Shown here one piece after another: positions 45,627 to 52,648 of a stretch of 64,000 nt of DNA (position 1 is the stretch's first letter; every line of letters starts with the position of its first letter). Source of the stretch: Ignavibacteriales bacterium (GTDB taxonomy: Bacteria; Bacteroidota; Ignavibacteria; Ignavibacteriales; Ignavibacteriaceae); assembly GCA_016700155.1 (NCBI GenBank), contig CP065001.1:2356001-2420000 (forward strand), in the 5' to 3' direction. The translations under genes were made by a program, and so were the position numbers. The notes below the pieces were generated by a model. That model was not told the origin of the DNA. It searched no databases and worked only from the letters and a program-made list of their open reading frames with translations.

Positions 45627-45676
45627 TACTTCGTTTTCCTCTTTAGGAAATTGGGAAAGGAACAAATTTGAGATTA

Positions 45677-45706
45677 AATATAGCTTTTTCAGTCCTTTAA
45701 TGTCAA
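45677..45706 (-). promoter_or_regulatory. Sigma70-type promoter of the DUF92-TPR-barrel-SPOR-ExbBD-TonB operon
   Basis: On the minus strand a perfect -35 TTGACA (45701-45706) is separated by 18 bases from TATATT (45677-45682). The expected transcript start is about 45670, before the proposed TTG start of the first gene. No further promoter of this quality was found inside the operon. Confidence 0.6.
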
Positions 45707-45785
45707 GACAAATAAGCAAATGTGGGTGGTTACTTAAAGAAAGTTGTTAAATAAAACTCCGGGCAGGTTTTTGATTGAAATACAT

Positions 45786-46424
45786 TTACACTGTTTTATT
45801 TGCAGAAATAACTTTATGAAATACTAATAATCCAAAATTCGACGAATCAATTTGATCAATCAGCTTCAGGTTTTTAATCACTGAGTTTATTGATTGAAGA
45901 TTATTTCCAAGCCTAAATCCTCCTCGGATATGAGAATAAAGCTGATCCGAAAATTTCAGAGATGAAAGAATTGAGATGATCAAGAGTTCTCTTTTCTTTA
46001 ATGACAAAGCCTTCCGGCTTAATACTTTTCCATAGCCTTCTAAAATTAGCCAGTCAGACAATTCCGGGGAATAAATTTTTACGTTGGAAACTAGTTTGTG
46101 AAATGAATCCCCATAGATTTTTTTGCAAGAAATTATTCCTTCTTGTTGAATTTGTTTTGGGGTTCTTTTGTCAGAATATTTTTTCGTCACCCGAATTAAT
46201 TCAGAAAGAATTTTTAATGAACTCAACGCGATCGGAAATCCGGCAAATAGATAAAGCTGAAGTAATGATTCGTAAAGCCATGTTTTATTGAACTCTTTAT
46301 CGATGTATAGCTTTAGTAGTAGTTGTAAAATCTTTTCATTTCTGGCAGCAGCCGCTGATGAAATTAAGGCAAGTAATTCAACTACTTCCAACTTAGTTAT
46401 TTTGCTCAACTCAAATTTTTTCAT
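45786..46424 (-). CDS. Carboxymuconolactone-decarboxylase-fold protein without CxxC
   Basis: About 212 residues of mainly helical structure; the second half resembles the CMD/AhpD fold (GYGKVLSRKALSLKKRELLIISILSSL, SHIRGGFRLGNNLQSINSVI). AhpD-type peroxidase partners have a CxxC in this fold; none is present here, so a peroxidase role is not supported. I start at the ATG at 46424 (MKKFELSK), which has AGG upstream; an ATG four codons earlier lies in the same frame. It follows a terminator, so its own promoter is uncertain. Confidence 0.65.
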   Translation of the reverse strand: MKKFELSKITKLEVVELLALISSAAAARNEKILQLLLKLYIDKEFNKTWLYESLLQLYLFAGFPIALSSLKILSELIRVTKKYSDKRTPKQIQQEGIISCKKIYGDSFHKLVSNVKIYSPELSDWLILEGYGKVLSRKALSLKKRELLIISILSSLKFSDQLYSHIRGGFRLGNNLQSINSVIKNLKLIDQIDSSNFGLLVFHKVISANKTV

Positions 46425-46438
46425 GTTAACCTGCAAAC

Positions 46439-46463
46439 AAAAAACCCTCGCAAAGCGAGGGTT
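46439..46463 (-). terminator. Terminator of the tRNA-Leu/TPR unit
   Basis: On the minus strand a 9 bp stem (AACCCTCGC / GCGAGGGTT, arms at 46455-46463 and 46443-46451) with a 3-base loop is followed by six T residues. It lies 24 bases after the TPR gene stop. Confidence 0.85.
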
Positions 46464-46486
46464 GAATTTTGATTAATCTGATTATA

Positions 46487-47251
46487 CTAATTCAAAATAG
46501 ATAATTCATACTCAGCAGTTTTCTTGTATGTAGCGTCGGATTTGGCAAGAGTAAACATCTCTTTAGCTTTTGTGATATCACCTTTACCTTTGTACGAAAT
46601 TCCCATATAAAAATATGGTCCGCCTTTAGGAATACCAGATTTATATTTCAATGCGTTCTCAGCCGCTGAAATTGATTTATCCCAGTCGCCTGTTTCTGAA
46701 TATAGTTTCGCTAATGAAAGATAAGCAGCATCATAGTTATTCATTGTAACTGCTTTTTGTAAATACTCCACAGCCTTATTTACATTCCCATCGGACATTG
46801 CCGTGGTTCCCATTTTAGAATAAGCTAGTGAGAGATTAGTCTTAACTTTATTTTTTGTTTTATTGTCCTTTGAAATTTCCATAACCTTTTCAAAATTCTT
46901 TATGGCTGCTTCAAAGTTGCCTAACGAAAAATAAACACCACCAAGAGCGTTGTATCCTGCTTCAAAATCAGATTTAAGTTTAATACTTTCTTCAAATGAA
47001 GATTTTGCGGCATCAAGGCTGCCGGCTTTCTTTTGAGCCTGACCTTTCTGATAGTAAATTCTGTAATCCTTTTCAATCTGGAGAGCTTTATCATAACTAT
47101 CGATTGCGCCATTATAGTTGCCCGCTTTCAACATATCATTGCCCGCATTATATAACTTTCCTGCTTCCGGTTTCATTTCCTGGGCTAACGAAACAGAAGA
47201 AAATACCAGAAAGGTTAGCAGACAAACAGATAATATTGATGTTATTTTCAT
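46487..47251 (-). CDS. Exported TPR-repeat protein
   Basis: About 254 residues with a signal peptide (MKITSILSVCLLTFLVFSSVSLAQ) and at least six TPR units (AGNYNGAIDSYDKALQ, GSLDAAKSSFEESIKL, GNFEAAIKNFEKVMEI, GNVNKAVEYLQKAV). The start is the ATG at 47251, eight bases after AAAGGA; the one at 47260 lies right on the Shine-Dalgarno sequence. The gene starts 36 bases after the tRNA-Leu, on the same strand, and the two are probably co-transcribed. The protein role is unknown, likely a periplasmic scaffold. Confidence 0.8.
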   Translation of the reverse strand: MKITSILSVCLLTFLVFSSVSLAQEMKPEAGKLYNAGNDMLKAGNYNGAIDSYDKALQIEKDYRIYYQKGQAQKKAGSLDAAKSSFEESIKLKSDFEAGYNALGGVYFSLGNFEAAIKNFEKVMEISKDNKTKNKVKTNLSLAYSKMGTTAMSDGNVNKAVEYLQKAVTMNNYDAAYLSLAKLYSETGDWDKSISAAENALKYKSGIPKGGPYFYMGISYKGKGDITKAKEMFTLAKSDATYKKTAEYELSILN

Positions 47252-47287
47252 GCGTCTCATCCTTTATTATTTTATTGATGGAAAATC

Positions 47288-47374
47288 TGGTGCGGAAGAC
47301 GGGACTTGAACCCGTACGCCAATTAAGGCACTACCCCCTCAAGATAGCGTGTATGCCAATTTCACCACTTCCGC
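47288..47374 (-). tRNA. tRNA-Leu (anticodon GAG), CCA encoded
   Basis: An 87-base class II tRNA: acceptor GCGGAAG/CTTCCGC, discriminator A, encoded CCA, anticodon stem CTATC/GGTAG with loop TTGAGGG giving anticodon GAG, and a long variable arm (TGCCTTAATTGGCG). It is the only one of the four tRNAs here with an encoded CCA. Confidence 0.96.
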
Positions 47375-47389
47375 AAAAATTCGAGGGGA

Positions 47390-47418
47390 AAAATATACTT
47401 GCCGGATAACAAAATCAA
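47390..47418 (-). promoter_or_regulatory. Possible promoter of tRNA-Leu
   Basis: On the minus strand TTGATT (47413-47418) is separated by 17 bases from TATTTT (47390-47395), about 16 bases before the tRNA 5' end. Weak match; supported mainly by position. Confidence 0.35.
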
Positions 47419-47461
47419 CATATAAAAATTTTAGTTCTGCTTGTATTTTAGGAAAAAATTT

Positions 47462-47947
47462 TTACCGCTCCCTGTTTTTCTTCATTCGCATCCGGTCTCT
47501 TAACAGAACATCTCTTATTTCCTCTCTGAATCTTTTTTCAAACACAATCAGTTTGCAAAGCTGTTCAGGTTTTAGAATTGTACTAAGAGATTTCAGATAA
47601 GTTTCACGGTCGGTAAGAATTTTTTTCTCCCCTTCAATAAAATTATTAATCATATTTTCATATTCTTTATCCGTAATCATTTTAGCTGAAGTGAAATTTG
47701 TTTCCATTTCTTCCAGTTTTTGATCCTGTTCATTCATGGCTTTTCTCATTTGAGTTTTGTACTCTGAATGGCGCGAAAAGAATCTGATGAATGCTTCTTC
47801 ATCAAGATCAAGAATTTCCATCAACTTTAATTTTTCAAGTTGATCGATTTTTTTGTGACCATCCATCCTCTGGTATCGTCGCTCTTGCGGATAAAGTAAG
47901 GAAGAGATAATCACAATAAACAATAGTGCATAAATTTTATGTTTCAT
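47462..47947 (-). CDS. Spy/CpxP-like periplasmic protein
   Basis: The 161-residue protein has a signal peptide (IYALLFIVIISSLLYPQ) and a helical, highly charged body that resembles Spy/CpxP chaperone-type (LTxxQ family) proteins, with ILDLDEEAFIRFF and LSTILKPEQLCKLIVFEKRF. It starts 2 bp after the anti-sigma gene, so it belongs to the sigma operon, and its mate in the plus-strand gene at 49214 is of the same type. It may bind misfolded envelope proteins. Confidence 0.7.
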   Translation of the reverse strand: MKHKIYALLFIVIISSLLYPQERRYQRMDGHKKIDQLEKLKLMEILDLDEEAFIRFFSRHSEYKTQMRKAMNEQDQKLEEMETNFTSAKMITDKEYENMINNFIEGEKKILTDRETYLKSLSTILKPEQLCKLIVFEKRFREEIRDVLLRDRMRMKKNRER

Positions 47948-47949
47948 TT

Positions 47950-48552
47950 TTACTCCTCAAAAAACTTCTTATTCAGAATTGCTGTGAATAATTCTTCTGC
48001 TTCAGCATCACTTATCTCCAATTCATCAGGATTGAAATCAATACGCGGCAAAGCTTGTTTTTCCATTTCATTTGAAAAAATTATATCAGCGGTGATATAA
48101 CTGCTTATCAATGAATCAATAGTTAGCTTATCGTCATCATTAAAATTATAATTAACCAGAGAAAGATTTTTTTCTTCATACAACTTATTTATTTCCTCTT
48201 TACTCATTTCACTGGCTAATTCGTCAATTTGGTTTCCGGCAAAGTTGTTTCCATTTTTAAATAGAAGTATTGTCGCAAAAGCAAAAATGAGCATCATAGC
48301 CGCTGCAAATGCCGGTGTAAATTTTCTCTCCTGCTTTAAATTCTTTTCTCTGAAAGAAGGGATCAGTCTGTCAAAATAATATTCTGATATCTTAGCATCT
48401 TTATACACTGAAGATTGTTTCATCAAAGATTTTAAGTCCAAATATTCCTTCATCAGCTCAGGGTTATTTCCAATTTCCTGATTGAAGGCTTTACTTTCTT
48501 CAGGAGAAAGTGCCCCATCTAAATATTCAATAAGTTTTCTATTCATTTTCAT
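47950..48552 (-). CDS. Anti-sigma factor-like single-pass membrane protein
   Basis: The 200-residue protein has a cytoplasmic N-terminus (MNRKLIEYLDGALSPEESKAF), one transmembrane helix (about 79-98) and an extracytoplasmic C-terminal part. No zinc-binding HxxxCxxC motif is seen, so it would be a zinc-less anti-sigma domain. It overlaps the ECF sigma gene by 14 bp, which is the usual arrangement for a sigma/anti-sigma pair. Its signal is unknown. Confidence 0.75.
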   Translation of the reverse strand: MKMNRKLIEYLDGALSPEESKAFNQEIGNNPELMKEYLDLKSLMKQSSVYKDAKISEYYFDRLIPSFREKNLKQERKFTPAFAAAMMLIFAFATILLFKNGNNFAGNQIDELASEMSKEEINKLYEEKNLSLVNYNFNDDDKLTIDSLISSYITADIIFSNEMEKQALPRIDFNPDELEISDAEAEELFTAILNKKFFEE

Positions 48553-49096
48553 TTTTCATCATCTCAGCCATTTTAGTTACAGCATGAAAATAATTTGATT
48601 TTAATCCTCCAATGCTTTTCCCAGTTACTTTTGATATTTCTTCATAAGAAAGTTCATCGAAGTTTCGCAGTATAAAAACTTCTCTTTGTTTTACAGGAAG
48701 TTTCTGAAGACAAAAGTTAATTTTTTCAATTTGTTCATTTGCTTCGATCTCATTTATAAGGCTGCCATCCGCTGCTTTAGTTCTTATTTCATTATCATTT
48801 TCACTGAAATTAAAAATCTTCCTTATACTCCTCTTCTTTAGAAAGTTAAGACTTCTTGTCGACGTTATCCTGAATATCCAGGTATATAATGAAGACTTAA
48901 ACTCAAACGTGTGCAGTTTATTATAAAGTGTAACCAGAACTTCCTGCACAATCTCATCAGCATCAAGATGATTGCCGGACATACGACGTGCATGCCAATA
49001 AATTTTTTGCTGATACTTTTTTATTAGTTTATTAAAAGCACTTTCATCACCAGCAATAAATTCTTTAACTAAGTCAAAATCATTTGTTTCCGGCAT
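48539..49096 (-). CDS. ECF-type RNA polymerase sigma factor
   Basis: The 185-residue protein has the sigma-70 region 2 (about 10-80, FIAGDESAFNKLIKKYQQKIYWHARRMSGNHLDADEIVQEVLV) and region 4 (about 125-180, LQKLPVKQREVFILRNFDELSYEEISKVTGKSIGGLKS), joined by a short linker: a normal RpoE-like layout. It is followed by an anti-sigma and a Spy-like gene. Its own promoter and that of the divergent Spy-like gene carry the same mirrored motif, implying autoregulation. Confidence 0.92.
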   Translation of the reverse strand: MPETNDFDLVKEFIAGDESAFNKLIKKYQQKIYWHARRMSGNHLDADEIVQEVLVTLYNKLHTFEFKSSLYTWIFRITSTRSLNFLKKRSIRKIFNFSENDNEIRTKAADGSLINEIEANEQIEKINFCLQKLPVKQREVFILRNFDELSYEEISKVTGKSIGGLKSNYFHAVTKMAEMMKNENE

Positions 49097-49114
49097 AACA
49101 TGTTATTCCATTGG

Positions 49115-49146
49115 TTGGACAACGTTCTGTCTGCTTAGGTTTAAAT
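49115..49146 (-). promoter_or_regulatory. Candidate ECF promoter of the sigma operon
   Basis: Minus-strand motif ATTTAAACC (49138-49146) followed after exactly 16 bases by TGTCCAA (49115-49121). The AACC/GTC pair fits the -35/-10 form typical of ECF sigma factors. A transcript would start about a dozen bases before the sigma gene. It mirrors the plus-strand promoter exactly. Confidence 0.6.
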
Positions 49147-49152
49147 CTAATT

Positions 49153-49184
49153 ATTTAAACCCTCCACGTATTATTTCTGTCCAA
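49153..49184 (+). promoter_or_regulatory. Candidate ECF promoter of the divergent Spy-like gene
   Basis: Plus-strand motif ATTTAAACC (49153-49161), then a 16-base spacer and TGTCCAA (49178-49184), identical in sequence and spacing to the minus-strand copy. The expected transcript start is about 49191, leaving a 23-base leader that contains AAAGGAG before the ATG at 49214. Confidence 0.6.
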
Positions 49185-49213
49185 TGTTCAAACATAACAT
49201 AAAGGAGAAAAAA

Positions 49214-49678
49214 ATGAAAAGAACATTCTTTGCGATAATAGTAATAACTCTTATTGCAGTAGTATTGCTGCCGGATGCTTTCGCTCAAAACAGAAAATTT
49301 CGTAAGAAGGAACACCGGATGGAAAGAATGCACAGATTGGAAAGACTAAATCTCACTGATGAGCAGCAAAAGAAAGTTGATGAATTCAGAGTTTCCCATC
49401 AGCGTGAAATGATCGATCTGAGAAGCGAACTCGACAAAGCTAAACTTGATATTCGTGAACTGAAAAACAAGTCTGATTATAAAAGAAGTGATTTGATATC
49501 AGCAGTTGAAAAGCTTAGTGCTATAAAAAATAAAATCGCTATAGCACAGACGAATCATCATATGGATATTTATGAATTGCTTGATAAAAACCAGAAAGAA
49601 GTCTGGAATAATTTCAGACCTAAACGATTTGATAAACCAGTCAAGCGCATTGATAAGCGTATGGAAGATACAGAATAA
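49214..49678 (+). CDS. Spy/CpxP-like periplasmic protein
   Basis: About 154 residues with a signal peptide (KRTFFAIIVITLIAVVLLPDAFAQ) and a positively charged helical body with the LTDEQQKKVDEF (LTxxQ) motif characteristic of Spy/CpxP. The start at 49214 has AAAGGAG upstream; a longer reading from 49184 would run back through the putative promoter. It is divergent from the ECF sigma operon and is probably its target. Confidence 0.82.
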   Translation: MKRTFFAIIVITLIAVVLLPDAFAQNRKFRKKEHRMERMHRLERLNLTDEQQKKVDEFRVSHQREMIDLRSELDKAKLDIRELKNKSDYKRSDLISAVEKLSAIKNKIAIAQTNHHMDIYELLDKNQKEVWNNFRPKRFDKPVKRIDKRMEDTE

Positions 49679-49681
49679 ATT

Positions 49682-49707
49682 AAAGCCGGCTTTAAGCCGG
49701 TTTTTTT
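49682..49707 (+). terminator. Terminator of the Spy-like gene
   Basis: The plus-strand sequence AAA(G)CCGGC - TTTAA - GCCGGTTT forms a short stem with one bulged G (arms 49682-49690 and 49696-49703), followed by a run of seven T residues. The T run overlaps the stop codon of the convergent SDR gene (49706-49708). Confidence 0.75.
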
Positions 49708-50416
49708 ATGGGTTTGTCGGTCGAATATCTATCTCACTGAACATCGCTCTCTGCGGAGAATTAATTATCAACATTACCGCTTCTGCGACATCTTCAGGCA
49801 AAAGAATATTTTTTTTATGCGGGACTAATCGTCCGGAAGATGAGAATTCAGTATCAACAGATCCGGGACAGATAGAAGCAACCTTTATATTGAATTCTCT
49901 CAACTCAAGCATCAGTGAGCGTGTAAAGCCAAGCAGTGCGTGTTTGGTTGAACTGTACATCGTACCGCCAATGAAGGAATTTTTTCCAGCTAAGGAAGCA
50001 ATATTAATAATCGTACCTTTTTTGTTCTTGATCATTTCACCCGCAACTGCTTTTGTAAAATTATAAACCCCAAATAAATTAACATCAACCTGATTTTTAA
50101 ATTCCTCCAGTGAGGAGTCAATAAATTTTTTGAAGATTCCTATACCGGCGTTATTTATCAAGTGATCGACTCTTTCATATTTTAAAAGAATTTTTTCAAA
50201 AGATGAAAAGACGAATTGCTGATCAGCTACATCACCGGAAAAATAAATTGAATCGGAACCGAGTTGTTTAAGTTCAGAACAAACTTCCTCAAGAGCATTA
50301 ACATCTCTGCCAAATACAATCACGTTGTGATTCTGCTTTGCAAGTGATACTGCAATAGCCCTGCCTATTCCACGGCTGGCACCCGTTACAATTGATACTT
50401 CCTTTTCACTTCTCAT
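49706..50416 (-). CDS. Short-chain dehydrogenase/reductase (FabG-like)
   Basis: The 236-residue protein has the Rossmann TGASRGIG (11-18), NNAG (88-91), a Ser141 in INIAS, and Tyr154-x3-Lys158 (MYSSTKHA), so the catalytic triad is intact. It overlaps the other SDR by 4 bp. Given the neighbouring folE, PTPS and phenylalanine hydroxylase, it may act in tetrahydrobiopterin metabolism (for example as a dihydropteridine or second sepiapterin-type reductase), but the sequence itself fits a general 3-oxoacyl-type SDR too. Confidence 0.8.
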   Translation of the reverse strand: MRSEKEVSIVTGASRGIGRAIAVSLAKQNHNVIVFGRDVNALEEVCSELKQLGSDSIYFSGDVADQQFVFSSFEKILLKYERVDHLINNAGIGIFKKFIDSSLEEFKNQVDVNLFGVYNFTKAVAGEMIKNKKGTIINIASLAGKNSFIGGTMYSSTKHALLGFTRSLMLELREFNIKVASICPGSVDTEFSSSGRLVPHKKNILLPEDVAEAVMLIINSPQRAMFSEIDIRPTNP

Positions 50417-51129
50417 GCCAGATCACCTTGTATCGGCTTTATTACTATTTCTTCCAATACAACATTTTCTGGATGCAGGTAAGCAGAGACCATAAGTTGT
50501 GCGATGTTTTCCGGGGTCATCATTCTGTCTCCATATTTTTCACGAACATCTGAACTCCAGATCGGAGTGACAGTAGCGCCGGGAATTATATTAATAACTC
50601 TGATATTGTATTTTCTTACTTCTTCCCTCAAAGCCTGACTGTAACCCAACAATCCCATTTTAGATGCGGCATAGGCACTGCTCTTTGTAAATACTTTTTG
50701 AGTAACAACTGAAAGTACGTTAATAATTGTCCCTCGTCCTTGTTTAATAAATACAGGCAGCAATGCTTTGATAGCATAAATTGATCCGAGTAAATTTGTA
50801 TTTATAATATCTGTAATCTCCTGCACAGAATTTGTTTCCGCAGTTTTAAAGGATGTTATCCCGGCATTGTTAATAAGACAATGAATATCATTCTCCGCGG
50901 TTATCTTCTTAACTGTCTGTTCAACATTAGCAGAAGAAGCAACATTGCAAGGAAATGTATTAAGTAAAAGTTTTTCTTCTTCAAGTTCCTTCTTTAATCG
51001 TTCCAGTTCTGTTTGCCTTCTTGCAGATACAAAAACATTGCAGCCCACTCTTGCAAACTCTTTTGCCGCAGCTTTCCCTATTCCGGAACTTGCCCCTGTG
51101 ACCCATATACCTGATTTGTTTTTATCCAT
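50413..51129 (-). CDS. Sepiapterin-reductase-like short-chain dehydrogenase
   Basis: The 238-residue SDR has TGASSGIG (11-18), NNAG (87-90), Ser140, Tyr153 and Lys157 (AYAASKMG). The C-terminal third (IPGATVTPIW near residue 183, then LEEIVIKPIQGDL) resembles, from memory, the sepiapterin reductase of Chlorobium (PGAxxTPxW and EEIxxxPxxGD). It sits directly after folE. The last step of tetrahydrobiopterin synthesis, reduction of 6-pyruvoyl-tetrahydropterin, would need such an enzyme. The YdfG-type SDRs are the alternative. Confidence 0.72.
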   Translation of the reverse strand: MDKNKSGIWVTGASSGIGKAAAKEFARVGCNVFVSARRQTELERLKKELEEEKLLLNTFPCNVASSANVEQTVKKITAENDIHCLINNAGITSFKTAETNSVQEITDIINTNLLGSIYAIKALLPVFIKQGRGTIINVLSVVTQKVFTKSSAYAASKMGLLGYSQALREEVRKYNIRVINIIPGATVTPIWSSDVREKYGDRMMTPENIAQLMVSAYLHPENVVLEEIVIKPIQGDLA

Positions 51130-51131
51130 AT

Positions 51132-51698
51132 TTATAAATTTCGATTCGAAATGAGGTTTAAGAATTCCGTTCTGGTTCTTGCATCTTCTTTGAAAACGCC
51201 GTGCATAGCGCTTGAGGTAGCAGATGAGTTTTGTTTTTCAACTCCTCTCATCATCATGCACATATGGTATGCTTCCGACACAACGGCGACTCCGTTTGGC
51301 TGAAGATATTTATCAATTGTATCAGCAATTTGCTGAGTCATCCTTTCCTGTACCTGAAGCCGCCGCGCAAATACTTCAACGATTCTTGGAATCTTACTCA
51401 GCCCAACAATTTTTCCGTTTGGGATATATGCAACATGCACTTTGCCATAAAACGGAAGCATATGATGCTCACACAAACTAAAAAAATCAATATTCTTTAC
51501 AATCACCATTTCATCATACTTTTCATTAAACACTGCATCATTCAAAACTTCGTCAATATTTTTATTGTAACCGGAAGTTAAATATTCATAAGCTTTGCTT
51601 ACACGAAGCGGTGTATCAACCAATCCTTCACGTTCAGGATTTTCACCAACCTCTTTAAGTAAATTTTTTATTAGTTCTTTCATTGCGGAGTGATTCAT
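51132..51698 (-). CDS. folE: GTP cyclohydrolase I
   Basis: The 188-residue protein converts GTP to dihydroneopterin triphosphate. It has the zinc-site FSLCEHHMLPF (Cys76, His78) and YHMCMMMRGVEKQNS for the second Cys, and the phosphate-binding region SKIPRIVEVFARR. It is flanked by a 6-pyruvoyl-tetrahydropterin-synthase gene with no gap, and by a sepiapterin-reductase-like gene 2 bp downstream, so it probably feeds tetrahydrobiopterin (as well as folate). Confidence 0.95.
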   Translation of the reverse strand: MNHSAMKELIKNLLKEVGENPEREGLVDTPLRVSKAYEYLTSGYNKNIDEVLNDAVFNEKYDEMVIVKNIDFFSLCEHHMLPFYGKVHVAYIPNGKIVGLSKIPRIVEVFARRLQVQERMTQQIADTIDKYLQPNGVAVVSEAYHMCMMMRGVEKQNSSATSSAMHGVFKEDARTRTEFLNLISNRNL

Positions 51699-52106
51699 TC
51701 ATTCTCCTTTATATTCGAAATAATTATTTTCTGTCTCGTACAACTTCACCGATGCCAACTCACCTGCCGGTAACTTATCTTTCAACTGATTCCAGATTGC
51801 CACCGTTATATTTTCTGAGGTCGGGATAATTCCTTTCATAAAATCAGTTTCGGTGTTAAGGTTTTTGTGATCAACTTTTTTTATGATGTGCTCGTGGATC
51901 AGTTCTTTAAGAATTTTAATGTCGATAACAAACCCTGTTTCCGGATTCGGAATTCCTTTTACAACTACTTCAAGTGTATAGTTGTGACCATGCCAATTAG
52001 GATTACTGCATTTGCCAAATATCTTCTCGTTCTCTGAATCCGATTTTGCTGGTATATACAACCGGTGGGCTGCTGAAAAAGTTTCTCTTCTGGTAACGTA
52101 AACCAT
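51699..52106 (-). CDS. 6-pyruvoyl-tetrahydropterin synthase (PTPS/QueD family, PTPS-like)
   Basis: The 135-residue protein has the zinc ligands His14, His39 and His41 (WHGHNY), the catalytic-type Cys33 (FGKCSNPN), the Asp-His of KVDHKNLN and the C-terminal LYETENNYFEYKGE. The FGKCxNPNxHGHNY segment and the C-terminal EYKGE resemble animal PTPS closely, more than I expect of QueD. Adjacent genes for GTP cyclohydrolase I, a sepiapterin-reductase-like SDR and phenylalanine hydroxylase support the tetrahydrobiopterin role. Its stop abuts folE. Confidence 0.88.
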   Translation of the reverse strand: MVYVTRRETFSAAHRLYIPAKSDSENEKIFGKCSNPNWHGHNYTLEVVVKGIPNPETGFVIDIKILKELIHEHIIKKVDHKNLNTETDFMKGIIPTSENITVAIWNQLKDKLPAGELASVKLYETENNYFEYKGE

Positions 52107-52122
52107 TTACGATAATCTTCCT

Positions 52123-52581
52123 TTACGAATTTATTGTGTCTAAGACTTCTTTGTTGTGTTTAGGAACCCGAACATTACTAAATATTTTTTTTATAAATCC
52201 TTTTTTATCAATCACGAATGTTGTTCTGACAATACCCATATACTTTTTACCGAACATACTTTTCTCTTTCCAGACATCATACTTTTTTATGACTGATTTT
52301 TCTTCATCACTTAAAAGAGTAAATGGAAGTTTATATTTAGCTCTGAATTTTTTATGTGAAGAAACAGAATCGGCACTGACTCCCAGCACAACAGCGTCGA
52401 TTTTTTTAAATGCCGAAAATTCATCTCTTAGCTTACAAGCCTGCGTTGTACAAGTCGGGGTGTCATCTTTAGGGTAAAAATAAAGTACGACGTTCTTCCC
52501 TTTGAAATCTGACAATGAAATTATTCTATCATCCTGATCTTTCAATTTAAAATCAGGTGCTTTTTTTCCTTCGTGCAACAA
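52123..52581 (-). CDS. bcp: Thioredoxin-dependent peroxiredoxin, Bcp/PrxQ type
   Basis: The 152-residue protein has the peroxidatic Cys44 and resolving Cys49 five residues apart (TPTCTTQACKLRDEF), the usual spacing of atypical 2-Cys PrxQ/Bcp. It also has YFYPKDDTPTC and the ILGVSADS-type strand (VVLGVSADSVSSH). It reduces organic hydroperoxides and H2O2. It is 16 bp upstream of the PTPS gene and downstream of phenylalanine hydroxylase. Confidence 0.95.
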   Translation of the reverse strand: MLHEGKKAPDFKLKDQDDRIISLSDFKGKNVVLYFYPKDDTPTCTTQACKLRDEFSAFKKIDAVVLGVSADSVSSHKKFRAKYKLPFTLLSDEEKSVIKKYDVWKEKSMFGKKYMGIVRTTFVIDKKGFIKKIFSNVRVPKHNKEVLDTINS

Positions 52582-52648
52582 TTAAAACTCTCCGTTAATG
52601 AGTAATAGTCTTAAACAAATAAAAAAAATAATTGGTTCAAATCCCTTT

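Noticed and set aside
50413..52106. Queuosine biosynthesis cluster (folE plus QueD-type protein)
   Set aside because: No queC, queE or queF nearby, and the PTPS protein and neighbouring phenylalanine hydroxylase fit the biopterin route better.
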